The notes below the pieces were generated by a model. That model did not search any database. It was given only the letters and a program-made list of their open reading frames with translations, and was not told the DNA's origin. Below are positions 18,592 to 26,360 of a stretch of 64,000 nt of DNA, in pieces; positions within the stretch are counted from its first letter, which is position 1, and the number at the start of each line of letters is the position of its first letter. Origin of the DNA: Paractinoplanes brasiliensis (GTDB lineage: Bacteria > Actinomycetota > Actinomycetes > Mycobacteriales > Micromonosporaceae); the NCBI RefSeq assembly GCF_004362215.1, contig NZ_SNWR01000002.1:1922001-1986000 (forward strand), in the 5' to 3' direction. Made by a program: the position numbers and the translations under genes.

Positions 18592-19460
18592 ATGGAATGG
18601 GTAGCGCCGCGGCCGCGGCGGGGTTCACCGCGACCCGAGGCGATCACGGCGGCGAGCGTGACCGCGGCGCTGATCGTCAGGACGGGCGCGCTCGTCGACC
18701 AGGCCTCCACGACGAAACGGGCCGGCCAGCCGTCGGGCAGCAGCACCCCGGTCGCCAGCACCCGCACCGACCAGACGCCGACGGCCACGCCGAGCGCGAT
18801 GTCGGGTCCGAACCGGACGGCGAGCAGCAGGCACAGCGAGGAGAGCAGGGCCATCGGTCCGAGCCAGGCGGCGACCAGCGTGTTGAGGCTTCCCGCGCCG
18901 GACGTGCCGGTGGCCGCGAGGACCGCGGAGGCGGCCGTGGCGAGCACGAGGTCGTAGCCGAACACCAGGGCGAGACGTACGAGCAGCAGCAGGCGGCCCG
19001 AGGTGGGCAGGGAGACGATCAGTTCCGGCCCGGCGCGATAGGTGCCGGCGACCCCGGCCGCGGCGATGAGCGGCGCGACCAGCGACAGCACCAGGCCGGG
19101 TGGGCCGGAGACCGACTGCAGCAGCACCACGGCGACGCCGAGCGCCATGACCAGGGCCGAGGCGATCGGGACGGCCGGGCGGATCAGGCGCGCCTCGGCC
19201 AGCATCAGCGCGGCGAGAAAGCGCAGCCGGCGGGGCGGGGGCGCGGTCCCGGGTTCGGTGGCGCTGCGGGTCAGCACCGCGCGTACGAGCCGGGCGGGGT
19301 CCGGCGGCGTGACGCGCGGGGGTGCGGCCGCGGCGGCGATCGACTGCCAGGAGGCGAGTTCGGCGCGGCAGGCGGGGCAGCCGGCCAGGTGCTCGCCGAC
19401 GCGGGCGCTCTCGGCCGGGTCGAGCGTTCCGGCGGCGTACGCGGGAATCTGGTCCTTCAT
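18588..19460 (-). CDS. Zinc-finger (zf-HC2) anti-sigma factor with multi-span membrane domain
   Basis: 290 residues. The N-terminal zinc motif is H-x3-C-x2-C (EHLAGCPACRAEL). The rest carries about six hydrophobic segments, as in the operon 1 anti-sigma. It likely sequesters the ECF sigma factor encoded just upstream, whose stop overlaps this start by 4 bp, and regulates the transporter encoded downstream. Confidence 0.87.
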   Translation of the reverse strand: MKDQIPAYAAGTLDPAESARVGEHLAGCPACRAELASWQSIAAAAAPPRVTPPDPARLVRAVLTRSATEPGTAPPPRRLRFLAALMLAEARLIRPAVPIASALVMALGVAVVLLQSVSGPPGLVLSLVAPLIAAAGVAGTYRAGPELIVSLPTSGRLLLLVRLALVFGYDLVLATAASAVLAATGTSGAGSLNTLVAAWLGPMALLSSLCLLLAVRFGPDIALGVAVGVWSVRVLATGVLLPDGWPARFVVEAWSTSAPVLTISAAVTLAAVIASGRGEPRRGRGATHSM

Positions 19461-20005
19461 TCGGGCACCTCCTGGGCGACGAGCGCCGCGGCGACGGCGG
19501 CCCGGGCGTGATGCAGGCGGCTCTTGACCGTGCCGACGGGGATCGCGAGGACCTCGGCGACGTCGGCCAGCGGCAGCCCGGCCACGAAGACCAGCGCTAT
19601 GACGTCGCGGTGGTGGGCGGGCAGCCGGTCGATGGCGGTGGCCACCGGGGTGCCTCCGGCCGCGGCGATCGCCAGTTCCTCGGGGCCGGCGGCTTGGTCA
19701 GGCCGGTCGACGGGGACGGACGGCTCGGGCGCGGAACGTACGCGCAGCCTGTTGTGGGCCTGGCGGCGGGCGACCCCGAACAGCCACGTCGACACCTTGG
19801 CCCGGCCCTCGAACGCGCCGGCCGAACGCCAGACGGCGAGCATCGTGTCCTGCAGGATCTCCTCGGCGGTCATCCGGTCGCCGGCGAGCCGGTGCAGGTA
19901 GCCGAAGAGGGGGCCGGAGTGCCGCTCGTAGAGGCGGGACAGCGCGGACGCGTCACCGGCGGCGACCCGCCGCAGCAGTTCGTGGTCGTCGTGCGCCACC
20001 GCCAC
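19457..20005 (-). CDS. ECF-type RNA polymerase sigma factor (operon 2)
   Basis: 182 residues with region 2 (ALSRLYERHSGPLFGYLHR, ILQDTMLAVWR), the region 2.4 part (STWLFGVARRQAHNR) and a region 4 helix-turn-helix (PLADVAEVLAIPVGTVKSR). A GGGAGG-type ribosome site precedes the ATG. First gene of a five-gene operon reading toward the AIPR/HerA island. Confidence 0.94.
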   Translation of the reverse strand: MAVAHDDHELLRRVAAGDASALSRLYERHSGPLFGYLHRLAGDRMTAEEILQDTMLAVWRSAGAFEGRAKVSTWLFGVARRQAHNRLRVRSAPEPSVPVDRPDQAAGPEELAIAAAGGTPVATAIDRLPAHHRDVIALVFVAGLPLADVAEVLAIPVGTVKSRLHHARAAVAAALVAQEVPE

Positions 20006-20057
20006 CTCCCCTTCTCAGAGGTAGGTAGCACGTACGGGCTCGTTCGGTTCACGACGC

Positions 20058-20091
20058 GGGGCGCCGCCCGCGTGAATGCGGACGACGCCCC
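20058..20091 (-). terminator. Strong hairpin terminator of the DUF3455 gene
   Basis: 14-bp stem (20058-20071 with 20078-20091) and a 6-nt loop. Two positions mispair (C-A) if read from the plus strand but form G-U pairs in minus-strand RNA, giving an unbroken stem only for the DUF3455 transcript. It lies 17 bp after the stop codon. There is no U-tract. Confidence 0.75.
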
Positions 20092-20107
20092 GGGAAGGTG
20101 CGTCGGC

Positions 20108-20689
20108 TCAGTTCTTCCAGAAGACGTAGACCGCGCCGTACTTGACGGCCTTGGTCTGACCCGCGGTGCAGGGCACGGTGGGCGCGGTGCCGCCGGAGGT
20201 GAGCAGGCGGCTGATGTAGGTCGACTTGCCGAGCACGCCGCCGCCCGTGGTGGTGTCGACCTTGAGCAGCAGCTCCGGGATCGTGCCGGCGCGCGGGCTC
20301 TCGGCCTCCTTCTTCGCGGTGACCTTGGAGCCGTCGCGCAGGGACTGCCAGCTGGGGCCGCCGAAGTGGTGGACGCGGCCGCCGGTGCCGATCAGCTGCG
20401 CCTCGGGGGTGGAGGCGCCCTCGTACTTGCCGGCGGCGCTGCAGGTGTAGGTCTGGGTGCCGCTCGCGACGATGTAGGCGCCGATCGGCTTGGACCCCTT
20501 GGGCGGCTTGATGGCGGCCGGGATGCCCGGGATGGAGACCGCGCGTGCGTCGGGCCCGACGGCTGCGGGCGCGACGGCCGCCTGCTCGGCGGCGGAGGCG
20601 TTGAAGGTCACCGCGCCGATGGTGGCCACCACGGCCGCCATCCCCACCCCGGCGGCGGCGCGGACACGAGAACGCTTCGTGTTGAGCAT
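20108..20689 (-). CDS. Secreted DUF3455-family protein
   Basis: 193 residues. Signal peptide with a twin-basic start and Ala-rich core ending near NASAAEQ. The mature part matches the DUF3455 pattern: IGAYIVASGTQTYTCS, VHHFGGPSWQSLRDGSKV and a C-terminal YGAVYVFWKN, with two Cys that could pair. Function of the family is unknown; fungal and bacterial members are secreted. A GAGGAGAA ribosome site precedes the ATG, and a strong terminator follows. Confidence 0.85.
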   Translation of the reverse strand: MLNTKRSRVRAAAGVGMAAVVATIGAVTFNASAAEQAAVAPAAVGPDARAVSIPGIPAAIKPPKGSKPIGAYIVASGTQTYTCSAAGKYEGASTPEAQLIGTGGRVHHFGGPSWQSLRDGSKVTAKKEAESPRAGTIPELLLKVDTTTGGGVLGKSTYISRLLTSGGTAPTVPCTAGQTKAVKYGAVYVFWKN

Positions 20690-20870
20690 GAGTTCTCCTC
20701 ATTTGGGGGCGTGAGCGTCGCCCCGTCGCCCGCCAACACGGATCCGCACCCCGAGAGGATCACGACAATCGTCAATGAGGTCCGTTCGTCCCCTGTGGAT
20801 TCCTACGAACGGATGAGTCTGTATTTACGCTGGTCAAAGCAAGGGGAGAGATACTCATGGGTAACGTATC
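20690..20870. promoter_or_regulatory. Upstream region of the DUF3455 gene with an inverted repeat
   Basis: Noncoding. Contains TCCGTTCG at 20781-20788 and its inverse CGAACGGA at 20806-20813, separated by 17 nt, about 100 bp upstream of the DUF3455 start. Possible operator; no regulator assigned. Confidence 0.35.
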
Positions 20871-20904
20871 AGGCCCCGGCCGCGTCAACCGCGCGCCGGG
20901 GCCT
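20871..20904 (-). terminator. Hairpin terminator of the CsbD-like gene
   Basis: Inverted repeat AGGCCCCGGC / GCCGGGGCCT (20871-20880 and 20895-20904) with an inner CGCG/CGCG stem. It starts 16 bp after the CsbD stop codon. GC-rich with no T-run, as usual for this genome. Confidence 0.75.
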
Positions 20905-20919
20905 GATCGTTGCGAGGGG

Positions 20920-21093
20920 TCAGGACTTGAAGGCGTCCTTGATGTTCTCGCCGGCCTGCTTGAGCTTCGATTTGCTCTGATCGGTGCGGCCCTCGGCCTC
21001 GAGCTGCTCGTCGTCCGTGGCCCGGCCGACACCTTCCTTGACCTTGCCGCCGACCTCTTCGGCCTTGTTGTCGACCTTGTCGTCGAATGCCAT
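20920..21093 (-). CDS. CsbD-family stress-response protein
   Basis: 57 residues, highly charged and helical: MAFDDKVDNKAEEVGGKVKE at the start, LKQAGENIKDAFKS at the end, with the repeated (N/D)KAEE / K.GG pattern of CsbD-like general stress proteins. A GGAGG ribosome site lies about 7 nt before the ATG, and a terminator follows. Family members are often controlled by stress sigma factors; function unknown. Confidence 0.9.
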   Translation of the reverse strand: MAFDDKVDNKAEEVGGKVKEGVGRATDDEQLEAEGRTDQSKSKLKQAGENIKDAFKS

Positions 21094-21236
21094 GACAGCC
21101 TCCAGATCGTCGTCGTGCGTACGCCGGGTGACTTACCCATGGTTGCGGCGGACAACCATTGATCGACGTGTTCGCATCGAGGCGGCCGGGACATGGGCGA
21201 GCCCGCAGCAGTGCCGTCGGTACGCCCGGCGACAAG

Positions 21237-21911
21237 TCAGGCTGGGCGCGAACCCTCACCCACGGCACCCGGCACCGCCGAGGGCGGCGGCTGGGGGTGG
21301 CGCAGACCGGGATGCCCGGGTGGCAGGGTGCGGCGGATGACCCACCAGCTCGCGGCCAGGCACGCGGCGATCAGCGGCCAGGTCAGGGCCACCCGCGCCA
21401 CCCCCAGGGCGAAGACCTGCCCAGCGGCGTACAGGGGCAGAAAGACCGCCACCCGTACGACGTACTGCAGCACCCAGACCCAGCTGGCCAGCCCGTACGC
21501 GCGGAGCAGGGCCGGGTCACGCCGCCACCGCGCCTTCTGGCCCAGCACGCCGCCGACCACTACGCCCAGCAGCGGCCACCGGATCACGATGCTCGCCGCC
21601 CAGGTCAGCGCGCTGGCCGCGTTGCTGAACAGCTGGATGAGGAAGAAGTCCTGGGCCCGGCCGGTGTAGAGCGCGATCAGGGCGGCCACGCACACGCCGA
21701 GCAGGCCGATGACCACCGCGCGGGGTTTGTCGCCGTGGCGCAGCCGCCAGAGCGACAGCCCGAGCGCGAGCACGACGGCCACTGCCGCACCGGCCACGAT
21801 CGACTGGTGGAACAGCAGCCAGCCCGTGACGAACCCGGCCGTCGGCAGGGTCGCGTCGATCGCGGCGCGACGTCCGTTCAGCAGCTGCGCGAGCGACTCC
21901 GGCTGCGTCAT
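21237..21911 (-). CDS. DUF3159 membrane protein
   Basis: 224 residues with about six membrane segments (AGFVTGWLLFHQSIVAGAAV, PLLGVVVGGVLG and others) and the DUF3159 signature regions FLIQLFSNAASALTW and LASWVWVLQYVVR. Function of the family is unknown. Pro-rich cytoplasmic tail. Stand-alone gene, preceded by a long palindrome (21924-21955). Confidence 0.85.
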   Translation of the reverse strand: MTQPESLAQLLNGRRAAIDATLPTAGFVTGWLLFHQSIVAGAAVAVVLALGLSLWRLRHGDKPRAVVIGLLGVCVAALIALYTGRAQDFFLIQLFSNAASALTWAASIVIRWPLLGVVVGGVLGQKARWRRDPALLRAYGLASWVWVLQYVVRVAVFLPLYAAGQVFALGVARVALTWPLIAACLAASWWVIRRTLPPGHPGLRHPQPPPSAVPGAVGEGSRPA

Positions 21912-21923
21912 CCTCCACCCCGT

Positions 21924-21955
21924 CCCTCCAGGTTAGGAAAGCCTAACCTGGAGGG
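21924..21955 (-). terminator. Perfect 14-bp inverted repeat, probable terminator of the GH43 gene
   Basis: CCCTCCAGGTTAGG (21924-21937), loop AAAG, exact complement at 21942-21955. It starts 11 bp after the GH43 stop codon, so it is probably its terminator. The inner TTAGG...CCTAA also resembles half-sites of DtxR/IdeR iron boxes and lies 13 bp upstream of the DUF3159 start. An operator role is possible but less likely. Confidence 0.65.
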
Positions 21956-21965
21956 CGGGCGGGTC

Positions 21966-23396
21966 TCACTCCAGGTGGAACGTGGCGTCGGCGCGGGCCG
22001 TGGCGTCGGGGGCCGGCTCGAGCCGCAGCAGATAGTCGACGTGCCGCAGGTAGCGGCCCGGGAAGTTCACCGACTCGAACGACACGCCGGCCGCGTCGGC
22101 CAGCCCGGCCCGCCGGGTGAAACTGGCGTCGTTCCGGAACAGCGCGGTGCCGTCGTTGCGGTCGACCCAGGCCTCGTTGTTGCGGTGGCGCAGGTAGTAG
22201 CCCGGGAAGTTGGTCGACTCGAGCGACACCGAGCCGTTGCCGGCCAGCCCGGTCACGATCCGGAACTGCGAGTCGGCCAGGTTGGTGACGTTCGCGTCCA
22301 GGCGGGCCCGGTACTCCCAGTGCCGGAGGTACCGGTCGGGGACGTTGTGCGACCTCAGGCGTACGGGATGAACGCCGTCGGGGATCGGGATGCCGAAGTT
22401 CGGGGTGCCGTCGGCGTTCCAGTAGAACTTCTGCACCCGCGTACGCCGGTTGGGGTCGTTGAGCGGGTCGCCGCTGATGTCGCGGTAGCTGCGGTCGTGA
22501 TAGACGATCAGGTCGCTCTGCCCGTCCTCGGCCACCGTGAACGAGTTGTGCCCCGGCCCGTACTGGCTCGTGGCGGCGTTACTGGCGAAGACCGGGTTGG
22601 GCGACTTGACCCACGACGAGGCGCTGAGCAGGTTGGCAGTGGCCGAGGCGGTCAGCATGCCGAGGCAGTAGTTGGCGTCGGTGGCGCTGGCCGAGTACGT
22701 CATGAACACCCGGCCGTTGCGCACGACCACGGCGGGTCCCTCGTTGACCGCGTACCCACGGGTCTCCCAGGACAGGGTGGGCACGGACAGGCGTACGGGG
22801 GTGCCGGTGATGGTCCAGGGGTTGCTCATGCGGGCCAGGTACAGGTTCGAGTTCGTGCTGATGCCGGGTTCCTGCTGCGCCCAGGCGAGGTAGCGGACGC
22901 CGTTGTGCACGAACGTGGTCTCGTCGAGCGAGAACGTGTCCCACGGGGTGGCGATCCGGCCGCGCTCGGTCCACGTGCCGGTCAGCGGGTTGGCGGCCGG
23001 GGTCTCCAGCACGTACATGCGGATGCGGAACCGGTCGTCGGCGCGGCCCGCGGTGAAGTAGACGTACCACTTGCCGTCGATGAAGTGGATCTCCGGCGCC
23101 CAGATGTTGGCGCTCATCTCGCCGCTGGAGTGTTTGCGCCAGATCACCGTCTCTCCGGCGTTCGAGAGACCCTGTACGGTCGTGGCCCGCCGCAGCACGA
23201 TCCGGTCGTACTCGGGGACGGTGGCGGTCAGGTAGTAGTAGCCGTCGGTGTGTTTCCAGATCTGGGCGTCTGCCCGCTGGCCGGCGATCGGGTTGGTGTA
23301 GCCCACCGGCGGGGCGGCGCTCGCGGGGACCGCCGGCAGGAGCACGACGGCCACCGCGAGGATCATGGCCAGGAATCTTCGGAAGTGAACGTTCAT
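21966..23396 (-). CDS. Secreted GH43 alpha-L-arabinofuranosidase with AbfB (CBM42) domain
   Basis: About 476 residues. Signal peptide (LAMILAVAVVLLPAVPASA) then a five-blade propeller of the GH43 type: QRADAQIWKHTDGYYYLTAT with the catalytic-base Asp, SANIWAPEIHFIDGKWYVYF, and a VNEGPAVVVRNGR segment that could carry the general acid Glu. The C-terminal 140 residues hold two to three AbfB repeats (SHNVPDRYLRH, STNFPGYYLRH, SVNFPGRYLRH), an arabinofuranose-binding CBM42. Expected to release arabinose from arabinoxylan or arabinan. ATG 23396 preferred over GTG 23408. An operator-like palindrome lies about 90 bp upstream. Confidence 0.9.
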   Translation of the reverse strand: MNVHFRRFLAMILAVAVVLLPAVPASAAPPVGYTNPIAGQRADAQIWKHTDGYYYLTATVPEYDRIVLRRATTVQGLSNAGETVIWRKHSSGEMSANIWAPEIHFIDGKWYVYFTAGRADDRFRIRMYVLETPAANPLTGTWTERGRIATPWDTFSLDETTFVHNGVRYLAWAQQEPGISTNSNLYLARMSNPWTITGTPVRLSVPTLSWETRGYAVNEGPAVVVRNGRVFMTYSASATDANYCLGMLTASATANLLSASSWVKSPNPVFASNAATSQYGPGHNSFTVAEDGQSDLIVYHDRSYRDISGDPLNDPNRRTRVQKFYWNADGTPNFGIPIPDGVHPVRLRSHNVPDRYLRHWEYRARLDANVTNLADSQFRIVTGLAGNGSVSLESTNFPGYYLRHRNNEAWVDRNDGTALFRNDASFTRRAGLADAAGVSFESVNFPGRYLRHVDYLLRLEPAPDATARADATFHLE

Positions 23397-23483
23397 CTCG
23401 CTGGCCACTCCGTTCGGGGTCGATCGTGACCGTCGCGACGATCATCGTGGGGGATAGATGATTGCCGACACGTTTCGCGACAG

Positions 23484-23497
23484 TGTTAGCGATAACA
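23484..23497. promoter_or_regulatory. LacI-type operator candidate for the arabinofuranosidase gene
   Basis: TGTTAGCGATAACA: 5-bp perfect arms TGTTA/TAACA around GCGA, one change from a full 14-bp palindrome. This form (GTTAGCGCTAAC-like) is typical of LacI-family repressors of arabinose or xylose polymer genes in actinobacteria. No LacI gene is in the window. Confidence 0.6.
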
Positions 23498-23516
23498 ACC
23501 CTGGAGTCAAGCGAGG

Positions 23517-26195
23517 TCAGTCGATGCCTGGCGGATCGACGGTGATCTCGACGGCACGGTCGGCCGGCATCCCCACCGAGCACTTGGTCGCACGCGGCTC
23601 ACAGACCCACTTGATCGTGCATCCCTCGCAGACCTCCGCGGCCAGGTCGACGCTCGACGCGAAGACCCGGACGGGTGGCGGGCAGGCGCGCTCGGCGCAC
23701 TCCCGCCCGGCGGACGGCACGGAGACCTTGCCGGTGGCACCCCTTTCGACGGTGACGGACAGAGTGAGTTCCCGGAAGGCGGCCGCGACCAGCTCGCTCC
23801 GCACGGCCGGGAAGCCGGCCACGGGGAAGGTGAGCTCGGCCCGGGTGGCGCCCGGCCCCTGCGGACCGAACGCGACCGTGAACCGGCAACTGCCGAGCGG
23901 GGGCAGCACGCCCGCGCACCCGTCCGTGTCCGCGACCCGGAACGACGAGCCGGTCAGCTTCGGCTGGTCGTAGCGCACGGCAACGTCGTCGTCGTTGCGC
24001 AACGTGAGAACCCGCTCGGGGAACCGGCCGCCCAGGTGGAACTGACCGAAGTCGACCTCGGCCGGGGACAGCACGGGCGGCCGAGGAGGTGGCGGGCCAG
24101 TGGTGCCGGGCGTGGTGACCGGCGGCGTTCTGGTCGGGGTGATGTTCCCGGTTTGCCTGGTCGTGCCGGGAACGCCCGGCTCCTGGTTCCGAGGATTGCC
24201 GGTCGGCGCGGGGCCGGTCCGCGGCGGGCGGGTCGGCGGCGGGATGTTCGGGCCGGTCGGTGGGGTGCCGGTGGCGGGCGGCGTGGGCGACGACGACGGG
24301 CTCGTCGAACCCTTGGCGCCGTCGCTCGTGTCCCACAGGGCGTCGACCACGCCGAGGCCGAGGATGACGACGGCGACGAGGGTGCCCGCGGCCGCCTTGA
24401 GCCGGCCGCGCGACTTGGCCGCGGTGGAGGCCGGTGGCTCGAGCCCGACGCTCCGGGCCCGCAGCGGGATGGCACCCAGCGCCTCGCCGGCGCCGCGCGC
24501 TGCTCCGCCGCCGTCGTGTGCCACGGTCTCGTCCTGGTCGGCCGGGGCGTGGCCCGGGATCAGGCCAAGGTTGTGAGTACTCACTTCCATGCCCCGGTTG
24601 TCGCCCAGCCGGGCCCGTTGACCGACGGCCTGCGTCAACTCGTCGCGTGCCAGGGCGTGGTCGCCCGAACACAGCGCCAGCGTGCCCTGCTCGTGGTGGA
24701 ACAACGCCTCCGACGCGAGATCGCCGACGTGCCGCGCGCCCTCGATGCCCAGGGTCAGCAGCCGGTGGCAGGTCGACCAGCGGCCGGCCACGGTCAGGAT
24801 CGGTTCGGCCGCCTCGACCAGCGTCACCACCGCGGCCCACTGCCTGCGCCGGGCGAGTTCGCCGGTCTGGGTGACCAGCGCCTTGGCCAGCGTGATCGTC
24901 CCGTCTGCGCCGGGGTCGGCCGCGCGCACGAACTCGGCGATGTCCCGGACCGCCGAAACCAGGTTGATCGTGCGGAACAGCAGCGCGGTGTTGCCGGGCG
25001 CCCGGCAGGCGGGTAAGCCGAAGCGGTCCTCCTCGACGTCGACCAGCCGGCGCCGCTGAAGCTTGAGCAGGGCCTCCCGCGTGTTGCCGGCATCGGTGAC
25101 GATCTCGACGAGCTCGGCCGGAAGGTGCATCCCGGCCAGCGCGCCGAGCACGGTCAGGGCACCCCGGTCGACGCGGTCGAGCCCGAGCAGCGTCATCCGG
25201 GTCAGCGCCGCCGGGTCACGCGTGACGGCGTCGGCCAGGTCCTCGACCGTGTGCCGGCCCTCGCGAACCACCGCCGCCGCCTGACGCAAACGCAGTGGAC
25301 TGCCCTCGATCGCCGCGGTCAGCCGGGCCGCGGCCATCCGCTCGGAGGCGTCGAGGTCGCGGCCGAGATCGCGGGCCAGCAGGACCACCGCGTCTTCCTC
25401 GGCCAGTCCGGGCAGCTCACAGGGCACGCCGGTGACATGCTGCTCGGAGCCGACGAGCACCGCGCAGTGCGGCCGCAGGGCTTCGACCGCGGCCACCCCG
25501 CCGGCGTCGCAGTCGAGGGCGACAACCGGCCGCAGGTGGGCAAGCGCCTCGGGCCGGCCGGGGTGACCGAGCAGGCCGAGAACGGCCTCCACGACGTCCT
25601 CCGGCTCGTCGCCGGCGCTCACGTGCACATAGACCCAGGGCCGGGCCGGAACAGCGGGATCGGCCGAGGCCCGCCAGTCGCCCGGAACAGCGGGATCGGC
25701 CGGGGCCCACCAAGCACCCGAAACGGCGGAATCGGCCGAGGCCCGCCAGTCGCCCGGAACAGCGGGATCGGCCGGGGCCCACCAGTCGCCCGGAACAGCG
25801 GAATCGGCCGGGGCCCACCAGTCGCCCGGAACAGCGGGATCGGCCGGGGCCCGGCCGTCCGGCAGCCGGGGGTGGTCCGGGAAAACAGGGTTGCCGGCGG
25901 CGTGCCGGCCCGGGGAAGCCCCGGGTGCGGGCAAGGCGGCGTCCGCCGAGGCGAGGTGGCGCAGCAGGGTGGATTTGCCGATCCCGCACGGTCCCCGGAC
26001 GTTGACCACGTGGCCGCGGGACAGTGCCTGCAGGACCAGGGCGATCTGCGGCTCGCGGCCGAGCGGTGCGGCAACAGCGACGACCGGGCTCCGGTGCGCG
26101 GAGGCTGCCGGGCGGGAGGCGCCGGCCGGCGAGGCCTGGAAGCCGGCGCCGGGGATCAGGTCGAGGCGGTGGTTCGCATACGAGGCAGTCAACAT
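23517..26195 (-). CDS. STAND-like NTPase with membrane anchor and extracytoplasmic beta-sandwich domain
   Basis: About 892 residues. Walker A GPCGIGKST at residues 68-76, then an in-frame 12-residue repeat block (about 111-183), a winged-helix/NB-ARC-like region and a TPR-like helical region (about 420-560). A single membrane span follows at about 602-622, then a Pro/Thr-rich stalk (625-715) and a C-terminal beta-sandwich resembling ASPM/SPD-2/Hydin domains (VDFGQFHLGGRFPERVLTL). The order suggests a cytoplasmic switch ATPase tied to an outside domain. The last 90 residues have six Cys residues. ATG 26195 chosen; the frame runs open to 26276. No function assigned. Confidence 0.8.
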   Translation of the reverse strand: MLTASYANHRLDLIPGAGFQASPAGASRPAASAHRSPVVAVAAPLGREPQIALVLQALSRGHVVNVRGPCGIGKSTLLRHLASADAALPAPGASPGRHAAGNPVFPDHPRLPDGRAPADPAVPGDWWAPADSAVPGDWWAPADPAVPGDWRASADSAVSGAWWAPADPAVPGDWRASADPAVPARPWVYVHVSAGDEPEDVVEAVLGLLGHPGRPEALAHLRPVVALDCDAGGVAAVEALRPHCAVLVGSEQHVTGVPCELPGLAEEDAVVLLARDLGRDLDASERMAAARLTAAIEGSPLRLRQAAAVVREGRHTVEDLADAVTRDPAALTRMTLLGLDRVDRGALTVLGALAGMHLPAELVEIVTDAGNTREALLKLQRRRLVDVEEDRFGLPACRAPGNTALLFRTINLVSAVRDIAEFVRAADPGADGTITLAKALVTQTGELARRRQWAAVVTLVEAAEPILTVAGRWSTCHRLLTLGIEGARHVGDLASEALFHHEQGTLALCSGDHALARDELTQAVGQRARLGDNRGMEVSTHNLGLIPGHAPADQDETVAHDGGGAARGAGEALGAIPLRARSVGLEPPASTAAKSRGRLKAAAGTLVAVVILGLGVVDALWDTSDGAKGSTSPSSSPTPPATGTPPTGPNIPPPTRPPRTGPAPTGNPRNQEPGVPGTTRQTGNITPTRTPPVTTPGTTGPPPPRPPVLSPAEVDFGQFHLGGRFPERVLTLRNDDDVAVRYDQPKLTGSSFRVADTDGCAGVLPPLGSCRFTVAFGPQGPGATRAELTFPVAGFPAVRSELVAAAFRELTLSVTVERGATGKVSVPSAGRECAERACPPPVRVFASSVDLAAEVCEGCTIKWVCEPRATKCSVGMPADRAVEITVDPPGID
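25647..25862 (-). repeat. Six 36-bp in-frame tandem repeats
   Basis: Copies begin at 25647, 25683, 25719, 25755, 25791 and 25827, encoding PADPAVPGDWWA-like 12-residue units with W/R and other swaps. They sit shortly after the P-loop of the STAND-like protein. The exact period of 12 codons keeps the frame open when copy number changes. Confidence 0.9.
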
Positions 26196-26321
26196 CCGAC
26201 GACGATGGGGGCGCGGACTTAGCCGCCTCTTAGCAGCGGCCGAGCTGTTGCCGCGGTCTGCGTCACGTCCTACCATCGCGGCACATACACATTGATGTCT
26301 TTCGAAGTGTTCGCGCCACCG

Positions 26322-26335
26322 TCGAAGCGCTTCGA
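26322..26335. promoter_or_regulatory. Perfect palindrome TCGAAGCGCTTCGA, candidate operator of the GH12 gene
   Basis: 14-bp perfect palindrome with the central GCGC common to LacI-family sites (compare CebR-type boxes), 25 bp upstream of the GH12 start. A TTCGAA lies nearby at 26301. Probably mediates repression in the absence of cello- or xylo-oligosaccharides. Confidence 0.6.
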
Positions 26336-26360
26336 TGGACGTCCGGAATGGAGGGAAGAC

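Noticed and set aside
21924..21955. DtxR/IdeR iron box
   Set aside because: The TTAGG/CCTAA core is part of a longer perfect 14-bp hairpin just after a stop codon, which fits a terminator better.
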